Positions 40,302-50,105 of a stretch of 64,000 nucleotides of DNA are shown piece by piece (within the stretch, counting starts at the first letter, position 1; every line of letters begins with the position of its first letter). Source of the DNA: Clostridiales bacterium (lineage in GTDB: Bacteria > Bacillota > Clostridia > Christensenellales > CAG-138); contig SFEL01000007.1 of the NCBI GenBank assembly GCA_004557245.1, forward strand, positions 153,174-217,173. The letters run 5' to 3'. The position numbers and the translations under genes were made by a program. A model generated the notes under the pieces. It was not told where the DNA came from. It saw only the letters and a program-made list of their open reading frames with translations, and ran no database searches.

Positions 40302-41552
40302 ATGAAGAAGCTTATAGCTTTGATGCTGGTTTTAGTTATGGCAGTTTCTTTTGCAGCTTGCTCTCAGCCCGCTACTGAAGAACCCGCTACCACCGAAACC
40401 ACTACTCCCGCCGAGGGCACCACTGAAGAAGCTCCCGCCGCTGGCGAGCTCAAGTGGGATCCAACTAACGTACAGGCATCTGTAGAAGCGGCTGTTGCTG
40501 CTACCGATGGCAAGATCGCCATCATCACCAACACCGTTTCCCAGAACGAAGAAGAATATCGTTCCGCAGCCGCCATGGTTGAAAAGTACGGCGACCGTGT
40601 CATCCATGACACTATGCCCGATAACTTCATGGCAGAGCAGGAGCAGTTCATCTCCGTTATCAACAAGTACGGCACTGATCCCGATGTAAAGTGCCTCATC
40701 ATCAACCAGGCATGCCCCGGTTCCAACCCCGGTATTGATAAGGTAGCCGAAGTTCGCGATCTTAAGGATCTGCTGGTAATCTACTGCACTCCTCAGGAGA
40801 ACCCCACCGACATTACCACCCGTGCGGACATCACTATCTCCGTTGACGAGGTAGGCAAGGGCACCTTCATGGCAGAGAAGGCCAACGAGATGGGCTGCAA
40901 GACCTTTGTACACTACAGCTTCCCCCGTCACATGGCTCAGGTACCTCTGGCTGGCTGCCGCGATAAAATCAAGGCCAAGTGCGAAGAGCTGGGCATTGAG
41001 TTTGTAGACGCCACCGCTCCCGATCCTACTGGCGACTCCGGCCTTTCCGGTTCCCAGCAGTTCATTCTGGAAGACGTACCTAAGATGGTAGAAAAGTACG
41101 GCAAGGAGACCGCTTTCTTTACCACCAACTGCGCTATGCAGGTTCCCCTCATCAAGGCTGTTTATGACGCCGGCGCTTACTATGTACAGCCCTGCTGCCC
41201 CAGCCCCTATCATGGATTCCCCAGCGCCTTCGGTATAGAGAGCCCTGAAGATCTGGTGGGCGGTCTGGATGCCACTATCGAAGCCGAGAAGAAGTACGTC
41301 GCTGACGCCGGCCTCACCGGTCACTTCTCCACATGGGCAGTTCCCGCTTCCATTGCCAACACCGTTGCCGGTACCGAGTATGCCTTCCTGTGGATGGCCG
41401 GACTCATCGGCGACTGCGATGTCGACGCCATGAGCGCTCTGCTGAGCGACTACTGCGGCGCCGAGGCTGCCCTCACTCCCTTTGTTGATCCCGGTACCGG
41501 CGAAGTCACCGACAACTACCTTGTATATCAGCTGGGCTATCTCGATCTGTAA
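40302..41552 (+). CDS. DUF3798 substrate-binding lipoprotein
   Basis: 416 aa. Signal with lipobox (MKKLIALMLVLVMAVSFAAC), a Thr/Glu/Pro linker (about 22-48), then a periplasmic-binding-protein-like two-domain fold (KIAIITNTVSQNEEEYRSAA; CLIINQACPGSNPGIDKV; HYSFPRHMAQVPLAGCRD). DUF3798 is a clostridial family seen next to nucleoside-type ABC genes, as here. Strong AGGAGG; isoleucine mostly ATC, so likely abundant. A hairpin terminator after it would give more binding protein than transporter. Confidence 0.88.
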   Translation: MKKLIALMLVLVMAVSFAACSQPATEEPATTETTTPAEGTTEEAPAAGELKWDPTNVQASVEAAVAATDGKIAIITNTVSQNEEEYRSAAAMVEKYGDRVIHDTMPDNFMAEQEQFISVINKYGTDPDVKCLIINQACPGSNPGIDKVAEVRDLKDLLVIYCTPQENPTDITTRADITISVDEVGKGTFMAEKANEMGCKTFVHYSFPRHMAQVPLAGCRDKIKAKCEELGIEFVDATAPDPTGDSGLSGSQQFILEDVPKMVEKYGKETAFFTTNCAMQVPLIKAVYDAGAYYVQPCCPSPYHGFPSAFGIESPEDLVGGLDATIEAEKKYVADAGLTGHFSTWAVPASIANTVAGTEYAFLWMAGLIGDCDVDAMSALLSDYCGAEAALTPFVDPGTGEVTDNYLVYQLGYLDL

Positions 41553-41589
41553 TCCTTAAGCTGACTAAGATGATCGTCTAACAAAACGG

Positions 41590-41624
41590 GGCGGCTGTGA
41601 GCGTTCAGCTCCGCCGCCTCTTTT
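41590..41624 (+). terminator. Partial terminator between the binding protein and transporter genes
   Basis: GCGGC-TGT-GAGC, loop GTTCA, GCTC-C-GCCGC, then TCTTTTAC. Probably allows read-through to the ATPase gene. Confidence 0.7.
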
Positions 41625-41688
41625 ACTTACCCAAGCAATAATTCTTAAGTAATTGTCACACCCGTATAAGAAAGGGGATTTACAAGCT

Positions 41689-43278
41689 TTGGCCGAATCA
41701 ATTTTACGTTTTGTAAACGTGGGAAAGTCTTACGGCAGCAATCAGGTCCTTAAAGGAATAAATATGGACGTTCGCCCCGGCGAGATCCATGCCCTTATAG
41801 GTGAAAACGGCGCCGGTAAGTCCACGTTGATGAACATCCTCTTTGGAATGCCCGTCATTCACGAAACGGGCGGTTTTGAAGGCACCGTCGAGATAGACGG
41901 CGAGGATGCACATATAATGACGCCCCATGATGCCATGGAAAAAGGCATCGGTATGGTACATCAGGAGTTTATGCTCATTCCCGGATTTACCATAACCGAA
42001 AACATAAAACTCAACCGCGAAATCACCAAGCCAACTGCGCTTTCAAAGATATTTGGCAAGCGTTTGCAGGAACTGGAAATGGACAAGATGAACGCAGACG
42101 CTCGCAAGGCTTTGGATACCATGGAGATGGATATTGCGGAGTACACGATGGTTCACGGCCTGCCCGTAGGTCATATGCAGTTCGTTGAGATAGCCCGTGA
42201 GATCGATAAGACCGGCATACGTTATCTCGTATTTGACGAGCCCACAGCCGTGCTTACGGAAACCGAGACTGCGAACCTCCTTGCCGCTATCCGCCGCCTG
42301 GCGGCACAGGGTATAGGCATCGTATTCATAAGCCACCGTCTGGAGGAGATAATCAGCCTTTCTGACCGCGTTACTATACTGCGCGACGGCGAGCTGGTAA
42401 CTACCAAGGATACCAAGGACATTACCGCCGCTGAAATAGCGAGGCTGATGGTAGGCCGCGCACTTGCCCTCGACCGCAACGAGAGCGGCCGCAAGGTAAG
42501 CGACGAAGTAATGCTGGATGTGCAGCATCTTCGCGTCAATATGCCCGGAGAAAGAGTTCAGGACGTGAGCTTCAAGGTACACAAGGGCGAGATCGTGGGC
42601 ATCGGAGGCCTGGCCGGACAGGGTAAGCTGGGCATTGCCAACGGAATAATGGGCCTTTACCCTGCGGACGGCAGGATCGTATTCAAAGGCAAGGAGCTCA
42701 GGCTCAACAATACCAAGGATGCGCTCAAGTCCGATATAGCCTTCGTGAGTGAAGACAGAAAGGGCGTGGGCTTGCTCCTCAACAGCCCTATCGATCTGAA
42801 TATCGCTTTTACGGCCATGGAAACCGAGGGCAAGTTCCTCAAGAAGTATGGCCCCATAAAGCTGGCTGATAAGAAGGGCATAAGGGCGCACGCGGACAAG
42901 ATGATAAAGGATCTGGATATCCGCTGCACCTCCGCAGCCCAGAACACCGGAGCCCTTTCCGGCGGAAACCAGCAGAAGGTGTGCGTTGCCAGGGCGCTGA
43001 CACAGCAGCCTGAGCTGCTGCTGGTATCCGAGCCTACCCGCGGCATAGATATAGGCGCGAAGAAGCTGATACTGGATCTTCTTAAGAGTCTTGCGGAAGA
43101 GCAGGGCATGACCATAGTAATGACAAGCTCCGAGCTTGCGGAGCTTCGCAGCATTTGCGACCGGGTGCTCATCATATGCGAGGGCAGGGTCGCAGGCGAG
43201 CTCAAGCCCGAGGCGTCTGATGAGGAATACGGCCTTATGATGTCCTCCGCCCACGTATCAAAGGAAAAGGAGGCATAA
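41689..43278 (+). CDS. ABC transporter ATP-binding protein, tandem ATPase (sugar/nucleoside type)
   Basis: 529 aa with two ATPase halves. First half: Walker A GENGAGKSTLMNILFG, Walker B YLVFDEPTAVLT, H-loop FISHRLEEI, but no canonical LSGG (VHGLPVGHMQFVEIAREI). Second half: degenerate Walker A region (GGLAGQGKLGIANGIMG) and signature LSGGNQQKVCVARAL. Like RbsA/NupA-type proteins. TTG 41689 lies after AAAGGGG; an in-frame TTG at 41653 would add 12 residues. Followed after 3 bases by the first permease gene. Confidence 0.92.
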   Translation: MAESILRFVNVGKSYGSNQVLKGINMDVRPGEIHALIGENGAGKSTLMNILFGMPVIHETGGFEGTVEIDGEDAHIMTPHDAMEKGIGMVHQEFMLIPGFTITENIKLNREITKPTALSKIFGKRLQELEMDKMNADARKALDTMEMDIAEYTMVHGLPVGHMQFVEIAREIDKTGIRYLVFDEPTAVLTETETANLLAAIRRLAAQGIGIVFISHRLEEIISLSDRVTILRDGELVTTKDTKDITAAEIARLMVGRALALDRNESGRKVSDEVMLDVQHLRVNMPGERVQDVSFKVHKGEIVGIGGLAGQGKLGIANGIMGLYPADGRIVFKGKELRLNNTKDALKSDIAFVSEDRKGVGLLLNSPIDLNIAFTAMETEGKFLKKYGPIKLADKKGIRAHADKMIKDLDIRCTSAAQNTGALSGGNQQKVCVARALTQQPELLLVSEPTRGIDIGAKKLILDLLKSLAEEQGMTIVMTSSELAELRSICDRVLIICEGRVAGELKPEASDEEYGLMMSSAHVSKEKEA

Positions 43279-43281
43279 ACA

Positions 43282-44319
43282 ATGGGTAAACTGATACGCA
43301 GAATGGGTATACCTACCTTTGCCGTTTCCGCGCTGCTCCTCGTTGTGCTTGTAGCGGCTTACGCCATGGGTCAGTCCATACCTGTACTTTTCACCGATAT
43401 ACTGCGCCGCGTAGGTATGAACGGCATACTGGTGCTGGCAATGGTGCCCGCTATCAAGTCCGGCGTGGGCCCCAACTTCGCATTGCCTATCGGCATCGTC
43501 GGCGGACTGTTCGCCCTCATGTGCTGTATGCAGCTGGATCTTATGGGCTGGAACCTCATAGGCTGCTCCATACTGCTGGCGATAATCATCTGCGGCCTGA
43601 TGGGCTGGGCCTACGGCAAGCTGATGAACGCCGTTAAGGGCGCCGAGATGACCATAGCTACCTATACCGGCTTCTCTATCGTGGCATTCTTTAACATACT
43701 CTGGCTGTCACTTCCCTTCTCCAACCGCAAAATGGGCTGGATGCTGGGCGACGGCCTCCGCGAGACCATACAGATGGACGGCTTTGCTGCAGACAAGATA
43801 GTTTCCAACTTTCTGTCCTTCAATATAGGCGAAGTTACCATACCTACGGGCATGATACTGCTTCTGCTGCTGACCTGCTTCGTAGTCAGCGTGTTCTTCA
43901 AGACCAAGACCGGCCTCGCTATCTATGCGGGCGGCGTGAATCCAAAGTTCGCAGAGGCTGCCGGCCTCAACATCGACCGCAGCCGCGTAATAGCGAACAT
44001 AATCTCTACCGTGCTTGCGGGCATTGGTATTATAATCTACTCTCAGGGCTATGGTTACGCTCAGATATACAACGGCCCGCTGAACATGGCGTTCCCCGCC
44101 GTGGCGGCCGTACTTATCGGCGGCGCTACCGCGACTAAAGCCAGCTGCGTGAACGTCGTAGTCGGCGTGTGCATATTCCAGGGCCTTATGACCGCTGCAA
44201 TGCCCGTGGCCAACGCCCTCTTCACCGGCACCGACCTTTCGGATATCATGCGTCAGGTCATACAGAACGGCGTTATCCTCTACGCCCTCACTCAGGTCAA
44301 GAAAGGAGGCGACAGGTAA
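43282..44319 (+). CDS. ABC transporter permease 1 (BPD_transp_2 type)
   Basis: 345 aa with about nine or ten helices; family core YAGGVNPKFAEAAGLNIDRSR and AVLIGGATATKASCVNV. Belongs to the branched-chain/ribose/nucleoside permease superfamily. AAAGGAGG before ATG. Shares one base with the next gene. Confidence 0.9.
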   Translation: MGKLIRRMGIPTFAVSALLLVVLVAAYAMGQSIPVLFTDILRRVGMNGILVLAMVPAIKSGVGPNFALPIGIVGGLFALMCCMQLDLMGWNLIGCSILLAIIICGLMGWAYGKLMNAVKGAEMTIATYTGFSIVAFFNILWLSLPFSNRKMGWMLGDGLRETIQMDGFAADKIVSNFLSFNIGEVTIPTGMILLLLLTCFVVSVFFKTKTGLAIYAGGVNPKFAEAAGLNIDRSRVIANIISTVLAGIGIIIYSQGYGYAQIYNGPLNMAFPAVAAVLIGGATATKASCVNVVVGVCIFQGLMTAAMPVANALFTGTDLSDIMRQVIQNGVILYALTQVKKGGDR

Positions 44320-45656
44320 TGTCAGATCTGGTAAAAAAGAACGAGCGTAAGTTCAACCTCGGCGATTTTGTGCTGGACAATATCGTTACCATAATCTTCT
44401 GGGTATTCATTATACTGGGCCTCGCACTCGCAAAGAGCGTTACCTTCAACTGGTTCCTCACGGAGCTGAGCAATCGCTTCTATCGCAACGCCTTCCTGGT
44501 GCTGTCCCTTATAATCCCGGTAATCGCCGGCCTTGGACTTAACTTTGGTATAGTCGTTGGCGCCATCGCCGGACAGCTGGCCATAATTCTGATCCGCTAT
44601 TACTACATCGGCGGTTTTGGCGGCTTCCTGCTCTGCATGCTGATAGCACTCCCGATAGCGGCGCTGTTCGGCTGGCTTACCGGCACTCTTTACAATAAGA
44701 CCCGGGGCCAGGAAATGATAGCCTCTCTGATAGTGGGCTACTTTGGCACCGGTATCTACATGTTTATAGTGCTGTTCCTAATCGGCGGCGTTATCCCCGT
44801 TCAGCCGGATCACCCGATCATACTGCCCGGCGGCATGGGAATCCGTATGACTGTAGATATGGATACCATCAAGTATGCCCTCGAAGGCATATGGCAGATA
44901 CCCTTTGCTACATTCATGATAGTGGCGTCTGCTCTGGTGATACTGTACCTCGCATGGAATCAGTACATACGCAAATTAAAACCCGGCCAGACCCGCCTCA
45001 GCAATTTCAAGTTTGCGCTGTATGCGGCGATCGCCGTTGCAATACTTGCTGTATTTGCGTATCAGTCTGCAACTAAGGGCAGGCTCACCATGGTTCGTAA
45101 GGTGCCTATGGGTACTGTGATAATGATAGTGCTGCTGGCAATATTCACCAAGTGGATAATGACCACAAAGCTGGGTCAGGATTTCCGAGCCTGCGGTCAG
45201 AACCAGTACATTGCGGAGTCCAACGGCATCAACGTGGACCGCACCCGTATCATAGCCACCGTGATCTCCACAGTGCTTGCCGCATGGGGCCAGATAATCT
45301 ACATACAGAATATTGGCACCCTGAACGTTTATACTGCCCATAACCAGATAGGCCTGTTCTCCGTAGCGGCCATACTGGTAGGCGGTGCTTCCGTAAATAA
45401 GGCTACTGTTTCTCAGGCAATAATGGGTACCCTGCTGTTCCATTCCATGTTTATACTCAGCCCCGAGATCGGCCAGGCGGTGTTCGGCCAGGCGATACTT
45501 GGCGAATACTTCCGCACCTTCATGGTATACGGCGTAATCGGACTCTCCCTCGGCCTGTATGTCTGGAAGGCAAACAAGCAGAGCAAGCTCACCCTTGAGC
45601 CCCGCGTCGCGGAAAACGCAAGGGATCAGGTGATAAATTCAGGAACCACCAGATAA
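44319..45656 (+). CDS. ABC transporter permease 2 (BPD_transp_2 type)
   Basis: 445 aa, same superfamily but longer: a large central segment (about residues 160-270, with two helices and a basic linker around RKLKPGQTRLSNFKFAL) is inserted before the core GQNQYIAESNGINVDRTR and AILVGGASVNKATVSQ. The frame runs back to 44169 inside permease 1, but ATG 44319 follows AAAGGAGGCG and overlaps the stop by one base. The two permeases form the channel of the DUF3798 system. Confidence 0.9.
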   Translation: MSDLVKKNERKFNLGDFVLDNIVTIIFWVFIILGLALAKSVTFNWFLTELSNRFYRNAFLVLSLIIPVIAGLGLNFGIVVGAIAGQLAIILIRYYYIGGFGGFLLCMLIALPIAALFGWLTGTLYNKTRGQEMIASLIVGYFGTGIYMFIVLFLIGGVIPVQPDHPIILPGGMGIRMTVDMDTIKYALEGIWQIPFATFMIVASALVILYLAWNQYIRKLKPGQTRLSNFKFALYAAIAVAILAVFAYQSATKGRLTMVRKVPMGTVIMIVLLAIFTKWIMTTKLGQDFRACGQNQYIAESNGINVDRTRIIATVISTVLAAWGQIIYIQNIGTLNVYTAHNQIGLFSVAAILVGGASVNKATVSQAIMGTLLFHSMFILSPEIGQAVFGQAILGEYFRTFMVYGVIGLSLGLYVWKANKQSKLTLEPRVAENARDQVINSGTTR

Positions 45657-45727
45657 CATAAGGGAAAAGGACAAGGGCTGTTCGCCGGAGCAGCCCTTAT
45701 GCTTTTAATCGAGGAAAGGAAAGAGGA

Positions 45728-46822
45728 ATGAGAACGGAATACATAAAAAAGCTCGCCGATATGATGGACTGCGACGCCATGCTCATATCTCCCTCTGAGG
45801 AGCTGCGCTTTTTTACCGGCTTTTCTCCAATGATGTGCGAGAGGTTCCAGGCGCTGTTCGTAAAGAAGAGCGGCGAGTGCTTTTATCTGTGCAACACTCT
45901 CTATGCCGATGAAGTAGCCGAAGGCCTGAAACATCAGTGCCCGGTTTACCATTGGCACGACAATGAGGGAATGGATAAGGCCTATGAGATACTGAAAAAC
46001 GAGGGCCTTGAGGGAAAGACCATCGGCGTGAACTCCACCGCCCAGGCCTTCAACGTGCTGGATATAGGCAAAAATTGCGGCATAACCTTTGCAAACGGCA
46101 AGCCGCTCCTTGAAGAGGTGCGCATAATCAAGACCCATGAGGAGCTGGAAAATATGCGCCTTTCCGCAAAGGTGGCCGACAGCGCCTTTGAAAAGGCCTG
46201 CGCCATGATACGGCCCGGCATAACCGAGGCGGAGGTGCGGGACGTCATAGTGGGTACCATGGCGGAACAGGGCGGCTGCAACTTCGACTGCATAGTTGCT
46301 TCCGGACCCAACAGCGGCTATCCGCACTACAACAGCTTTGACAGGGTCATAAAGGAAGGGGACTGCATAGTTCTGGACTGGGGCTGCGCCATAAACGAGA
46401 TGATGTCGGATCTGAGCCGCACGGTATTCGTAGGAAGTATAAGCGACGAGCAGCGCAGGATATACGAGCTGGTGGACAGAGCTCAGATGACTGCCCAGAA
46501 CGCCGCCAGGGAAGGCGCATTCATACCCGATATAGATAAGGCAGCCCGGGATGTGCTGGACGAGCAAGGCTACGCACATACTCTGGTCAACCGCGTGGGC
46601 CACGGTATAGGCTACTCGGTACATGAAGGGCCTTACATCAATCAGATAAACCACAGGCACCTTGAAAGGGGCATGTGCTTCTCCATAGAGCCCGGGGTGT
46701 ACCTCGGAGGACGCTTTGGCATGCGCGTTGAGAACATCGTCTGCATAAACGAAAGGGGCGAGACCGAGGTTCTCAATAAGGCAGACAGAAGCCTGAGGAT
46801 ACTGGACTGGTACAGAAAATAA
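45728..46822 (+). CDS. M24 family metallopeptidase (Xaa-Pro aminopeptidase-like)
   Basis: 364 aa. N-terminal creatinase-like domain (1 to ~125) and pita-bread catalytic domain. Metal ligands fall in VLDWGCAINEMMSDLSRT (two Asp), GHGIGYSVHEGPYI (His) and FSIEPGVYLGG / RVENIV (two Glu). Cleaves Xaa-Pro or related bonds. AAAGGAAAGAGG before ATG. It lies 71 bases after the transporter operon with no terminator between, so may be co-transcribed; this hints at, but does not prove, an amide or peptide-like substrate. Confidence 0.92.
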   Translation: MRTEYIKKLADMMDCDAMLISPSEELRFFTGFSPMMCERFQALFVKKSGECFYLCNTLYADEVAEGLKHQCPVYHWHDNEGMDKAYEILKNEGLEGKTIGVNSTAQAFNVLDIGKNCGITFANGKPLLEEVRIIKTHEELENMRLSAKVADSAFEKACAMIRPGITEAEVRDVIVGTMAEQGGCNFDCIVASGPNSGYPHYNSFDRVIKEGDCIVLDWGCAINEMMSDLSRTVFVGSISDEQRRIYELVDRAQMTAQNAAREGAFIPDIDKAARDVLDEQGYAHTLVNRVGHGIGYSVHEGPYINQINHRHLERGMCFSIEPGVYLGGRFGMRVENIVCINERGETEVLNKADRSLRILDWYRK

Positions 46823-46835
46823 AAACAGGGCCTAT

Positions 46836-46868
46836 ACCGCTTCGAATGACCGGAGCGGTTTTTTTTTG
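46836..46868 (+). terminator. Intrinsic terminator after the M24 peptidase
   Basis: ACCGCT, loop, AGCGGT followed by nine or more T. Confidence 0.85.
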
Positions 46869-46946
46869 TTAAAAATATATGCGAATTATAGTATAATCCA
46901 AATATACGCGTGGCTTTAATTTGAGCCGCAAATAAGGAGGACAGCC

Positions 46947-48131
46947 ATGATATACCGGGATTTCAAGGGAGAAAAGCTTTCTGCGCTGGGGCTTGGCACG
47001 ATGCGTATGCCGGTCGTAAACGGCAAAGAAGAGAGCATTGATGAGGAAAAAGCACGGGAAATGGTAGACTTTGCCATGAAAAACGGAATAAATTACTATG
47101 ATACCGCATGGATGTACCACGGCGGAAATTCCGAAAGGATGATAGGCAAAATACTGGCGGACTACCCCCGGGGGAGCTTTAACCTCGCCACAAAGTTCCC
47201 GGGAAATATACGGGAAAACATAGGCAGGGTAGAGGAGATATTCGAGGAGCAGCTCAGAAGGTGCCGAGTAGACTACTTTGACTTTTATCTGTTCCACAAC
47301 GTGTGCGAGATTAATGTGGATAACTACATGGATCCGCAGTACGGCGTGATGGAGTACCTGCTGAAGCAGAAGAAGGAGGGCCGCATACGGCATCTGGGCT
47401 TTTCTACCCATGGCCGGGTGGATGTGATGCGCCGCTTTATGGACGCCTACGGCAAGGATCTGGAATTTTGCCAGATACAGCTGAACTACCTGGACTATAA
47501 GTTCCAGCACGCAAAGGAAAAGGTGGAGCTCATAAAGCAATACGGCTTGCCGGTATGGGTCATGGAGCCACTCAGGGGAGGCAAGCTTGCGACTGTAGAC
47601 GATAAATACGCTGCGGAACTTACGGCATTGCGTCCGGATGAGAGCATACCGGGCTGGGGTTTCAGATTCCTTCAGAGCATACCCGAAGTAACGATGGTGC
47701 TTTCGGGGATGTCAAACCTGCAGCAGCTTGCGGATAATATAAGGATATTCAGCGAGGATAAGCCTCTGGACAGCCATGAGCTGACGGTGCTTACAGGCGT
47801 TGCCGATAAGATGATAAGTGAGATAGCGCTGCCATGCACAGGCTGCCGCTACTGCACCGCCAAGTGTCCCAAGGGGCTGGATATACCTATGCTTATCGAG
47901 CATTACAACGAGCATGTGTATTCTCAAGGCGGGCTCAGGGCGCCTCTGTGGCTGGCATCCATACCTGCGGACAAGCAGCCCTCCGCCTGCATAGGCTGCC
48001 GCAGCTGCGAGAGGGTATGCCCTCAGGAGATAAAGATATCCGAGGCCATGAAGGACTTTGTGGAAAGGCTCAAGACCGTAAAGGAAGGGGCTGCCTACGG
48101 CGTAAAGCCAATAGAAGACAAGAGGGCATGA
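46947..48131 (+). CDS. Aldo/keto reductase with C-terminal 4Fe-4S domain
   Basis: 394 aa. AKR barrel (LGLGTMRMPVVNG; NYYDTAWMYHGGNSE; HLGFSTHG) and a ferredoxin-like tail with two cluster motifs, CTGCRYCTAKCPKGLDIP and CIGCRSCERVCPQEI. Such clostridial enzymes are thought to reduce carbonyls with electrons entering through the clusters. AAGGAGGA before ATG. Its stop overlaps the next start (ATGA). Confidence 0.92.
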   Translation: MIYRDFKGEKLSALGLGTMRMPVVNGKEESIDEEKAREMVDFAMKNGINYYDTAWMYHGGNSERMIGKILADYPRGSFNLATKFPGNIRENIGRVEEIFEEQLRRCRVDYFDFYLFHNVCEINVDNYMDPQYGVMEYLLKQKKEGRIRHLGFSTHGRVDVMRRFMDAYGKDLEFCQIQLNYLDYKFQHAKEKVELIKQYGLPVWVMEPLRGGKLATVDDKYAAELTALRPDESIPGWGFRFLQSIPEVTMVLSGMSNLQQLADNIRIFSEDKPLDSHELTVLTGVADKMISEIALPCTGCRYCTAKCPKGLDIPMLIEHYNEHVYSQGGLRAPLWLASIPADKQPSACIGCRSCERVCPQEIKISEAMKDFVERLKTVKEGAAYGVKPIEDKRA

Positions 48132-48835
48132 ACAAGGGGCTGTCGCGAAGGCGCATAGTATTGAACGGACAGGACATAGAGTACGAGTTACAGCGAAAGC
48201 AGGTCAAAAACATAAACCTCCGCATAAGGCAGGACGGCACGGTATATGTCTCCGCAAGCCCTACGGTGAGCCTTACGGTAATAGAAAAATTCATGCAGAG
48301 CCGATCAGGGCTTATACTGTCAGCCATAGAAGGGGCGAAATTGGCGCAGAGACCCGTCAACGATCCGGCGGGCGACAGCATAACAGTGCTTGGACGCGAG
48401 CTGCCGGTGACAGTGATACAGGGCAGCAGCCAGGGCGTTGAGCAGAAGAACGGCCGGCTGTATGTTATGCTCAAAGATACTTCGGATGGCGATAAGCGCC
48501 GGCAGCTGGTACAAAAATATCTGGACGGGTTGTGCGCGGAGATTTTCTCCGGGGTACTGGACAGAATGTATCCGCTTATACGGGGCTGGGGCGTAAAAAA
48601 GCCTGAAATCAAGCTCCGCACAATGAGCTCCCGCTGGGGCAGCTGCGCCTACACAAAGGGGCGCATCACAATCAATAAGCGGCTCATAGCCTACCCCATA
48701 GCGGCGGCGGAAATGGTGACGCTGCACGAACTTTGCCACTTCGTCCACCCTGACCATTCAAAGGATTTCTACGCGCTGATGCAGACGCTCATGCCTGACT
48801 GGAAGGCGAGGAAAAAACTGCTGAGCAGCAAATAA
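48128..48835 (+). CDS. YgjP-like (DUF45/M48-type) zinc metalloprotease
   Basis: 235 aa. Zinc motif HELCHFVHPDHSKDFYALM near the C-terminus (HExxH plus downstream His/Asp), preceded by the family block MSSRWGSCAYTKGRITIN. The N-terminus is a beta-rich recognition part (QVKNINLRIRQDGTVYVSAS). Biological role unclear in this family. ATG 48128 overlaps the AKR stop; the much longer open frame upstream lies in the AKR gene and is not used. Confidence 0.9.
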   Translation: MNKGLSRRRIVLNGQDIEYELQRKQVKNINLRIRQDGTVYVSASPTVSLTVIEKFMQSRSGLILSAIEGAKLAQRPVNDPAGDSITVLGRELPVTVIQGSSQGVEQKNGRLYVMLKDTSDGDKRRQLVQKYLDGLCAEIFSGVLDRMYPLIRGWGVKKPEIKLRTMSSRWGSCAYTKGRITINKRLIAYPIAAAEMVTLHELCHFVHPDHSKDFYALMQTLMPDWKARKKLLSSK

Positions 48836-48849
48836 AAAGGAGGGCGAGC

Positions 48850-50091
48850 ATGCAGCGGCTCATATTCCATGTGGACGTGAACAGTGCATTTCTTTCATGG
48901 GAGGCGGCAAAGCGGGTAAGAGAGGGCGAACAGGATATACGCCTGATACCCGCGGCCATAGGAGGAGACAGGGATAAGCGCACCGGCGTGATACTTGCCA
49001 AGTCCATACCCGCAAAGAAATGCGGCGTTACTACAGGCGAACCTGTGGCCATGGCGCTGCGCAAGTGCCCGGACCTGTTTCTTGCCAAGCCTGATTTCAG
49101 GCTGTATGAACGCAACTCAAGGGCATTCATGGATATATGCCGCAAGTACGCCCCAGCCGTTGAAAAGTATTCCATCGATGAGTGCTTTTTGGATATGACG
49201 GGCACGGAAAAACTTTACGGAGACCCGGTAGAACTTGCCCGAAGAATAAAAGACGAGATAAGGGATACGCTGGGCTTTACCGTAAACGTAGGCGTGGCCA
49301 ACAACAAGCTCCTTGCAAAGATGGCCAGCGACTTTGAAAAGCCGGATAAGGTTCATACCCTGTTTGACGGCGAGGTACAGGCAAAGCTCTGGCCGCTGAG
49401 AACGGGCGAGTTGTTTACGGTAGGCCCGGCTACGGCGAGAAAACTGGAGCAGGCGGGTATAACTACAATTGGCGCACTGGCAAAGGCCAGCCTTTTAAGC
49501 ATACAGGCGCTGCTTGGGCAGAAAATGGGCAGGCAGGTGTGGGAGTATGCCAACGGGAGGGACGAATCCTCCGTGCTTACAGAGGCGGAGGAGGCAAAAG
49601 GGTACAGCATATCCACTACTACGGAAGAGGACGTTGTAACGGCGGAGCAGGCGTATAAAATACTGCTGGCACTTGCGGACAGCGTAGCGGCCCGAATGCG
49701 CTCTGAAGGGGCGAAAGCATACGGCGTGTCAGTCACCATACGGGGCAACGACTTCAAAAACAGGTCCCACCAGAAAAAGCTGACGGAGCCTACCGATATA
49801 ACCAACGAAATATATAAGCTTTGCCGAAGCCTGTTCGATGAGCTGTGGGATAAGCGTACCCCACTGCGGCTGCTTGGTATAGGCCTGCTGAACGTCACAA
49901 AAGAGGAATGCGCCCAGCAGAGCATGTTTTGCGACGAAGGTAAGGACAGGGCCCGAAAGCTGGATAGGGTAGTGGACGACATACGCGGCCGCTTCGGCGC
50001 GGATACCATAATGCGCGGCTCCGTCATGAGCTCCGGCGCTAACGTGGGCAAAAAATATAAGGCCCATATGGAAAACAAACGAGAGGGATAA
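48850..50091 (+). CDS. dinB: DNA polymerase IV
   Basis: Y-family translesion polymerase. Catalytic acidic residues in HVDVNSAFLSWEAA and YSIDECFLDMTG; HhH region NNKLLAKMASDFEKPDK; little-finger domain in the last third. 413 aa, full length. AAGGAGGG before ATG 48850. Likely co-transcribed with queT 14 bases downstream. No LexA-like operator was recognised. Confidence 0.96.
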   Translation: MQRLIFHVDVNSAFLSWEAAKRVREGEQDIRLIPAAIGGDRDKRTGVILAKSIPAKKCGVTTGEPVAMALRKCPDLFLAKPDFRLYERNSRAFMDICRKYAPAVEKYSIDECFLDMTGTEKLYGDPVELARRIKDEIRDTLGFTVNVGVANNKLLAKMASDFEKPDKVHTLFDGEVQAKLWPLRTGELFTVGPATARKLEQAGITTIGALAKASLLSIQALLGQKMGRQVWEYANGRDESSVLTEAEEAKGYSISTTTEEDVVTAEQAYKILLALADSVAARMRSEGAKAYGVSVTIRGNDFKNRSHQKKLTEPTDITNEIYKLCRSLFDELWDKRTPLRLLGIGLLNVTKEECAQQSMFCDEGKDRARKLDRVVDDIRGRFGADTIMRGSVMSSGANVGKKYKAHMENKREG

Positions 50092-50105
50092 AGGAGCATA
50101 ACCTT

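Noticed and set aside
50092..50105. preQ1 riboswitch expected upstream of queT
   Set aside because: Only 14 bases separate dinB and queT and no aptamer is present.
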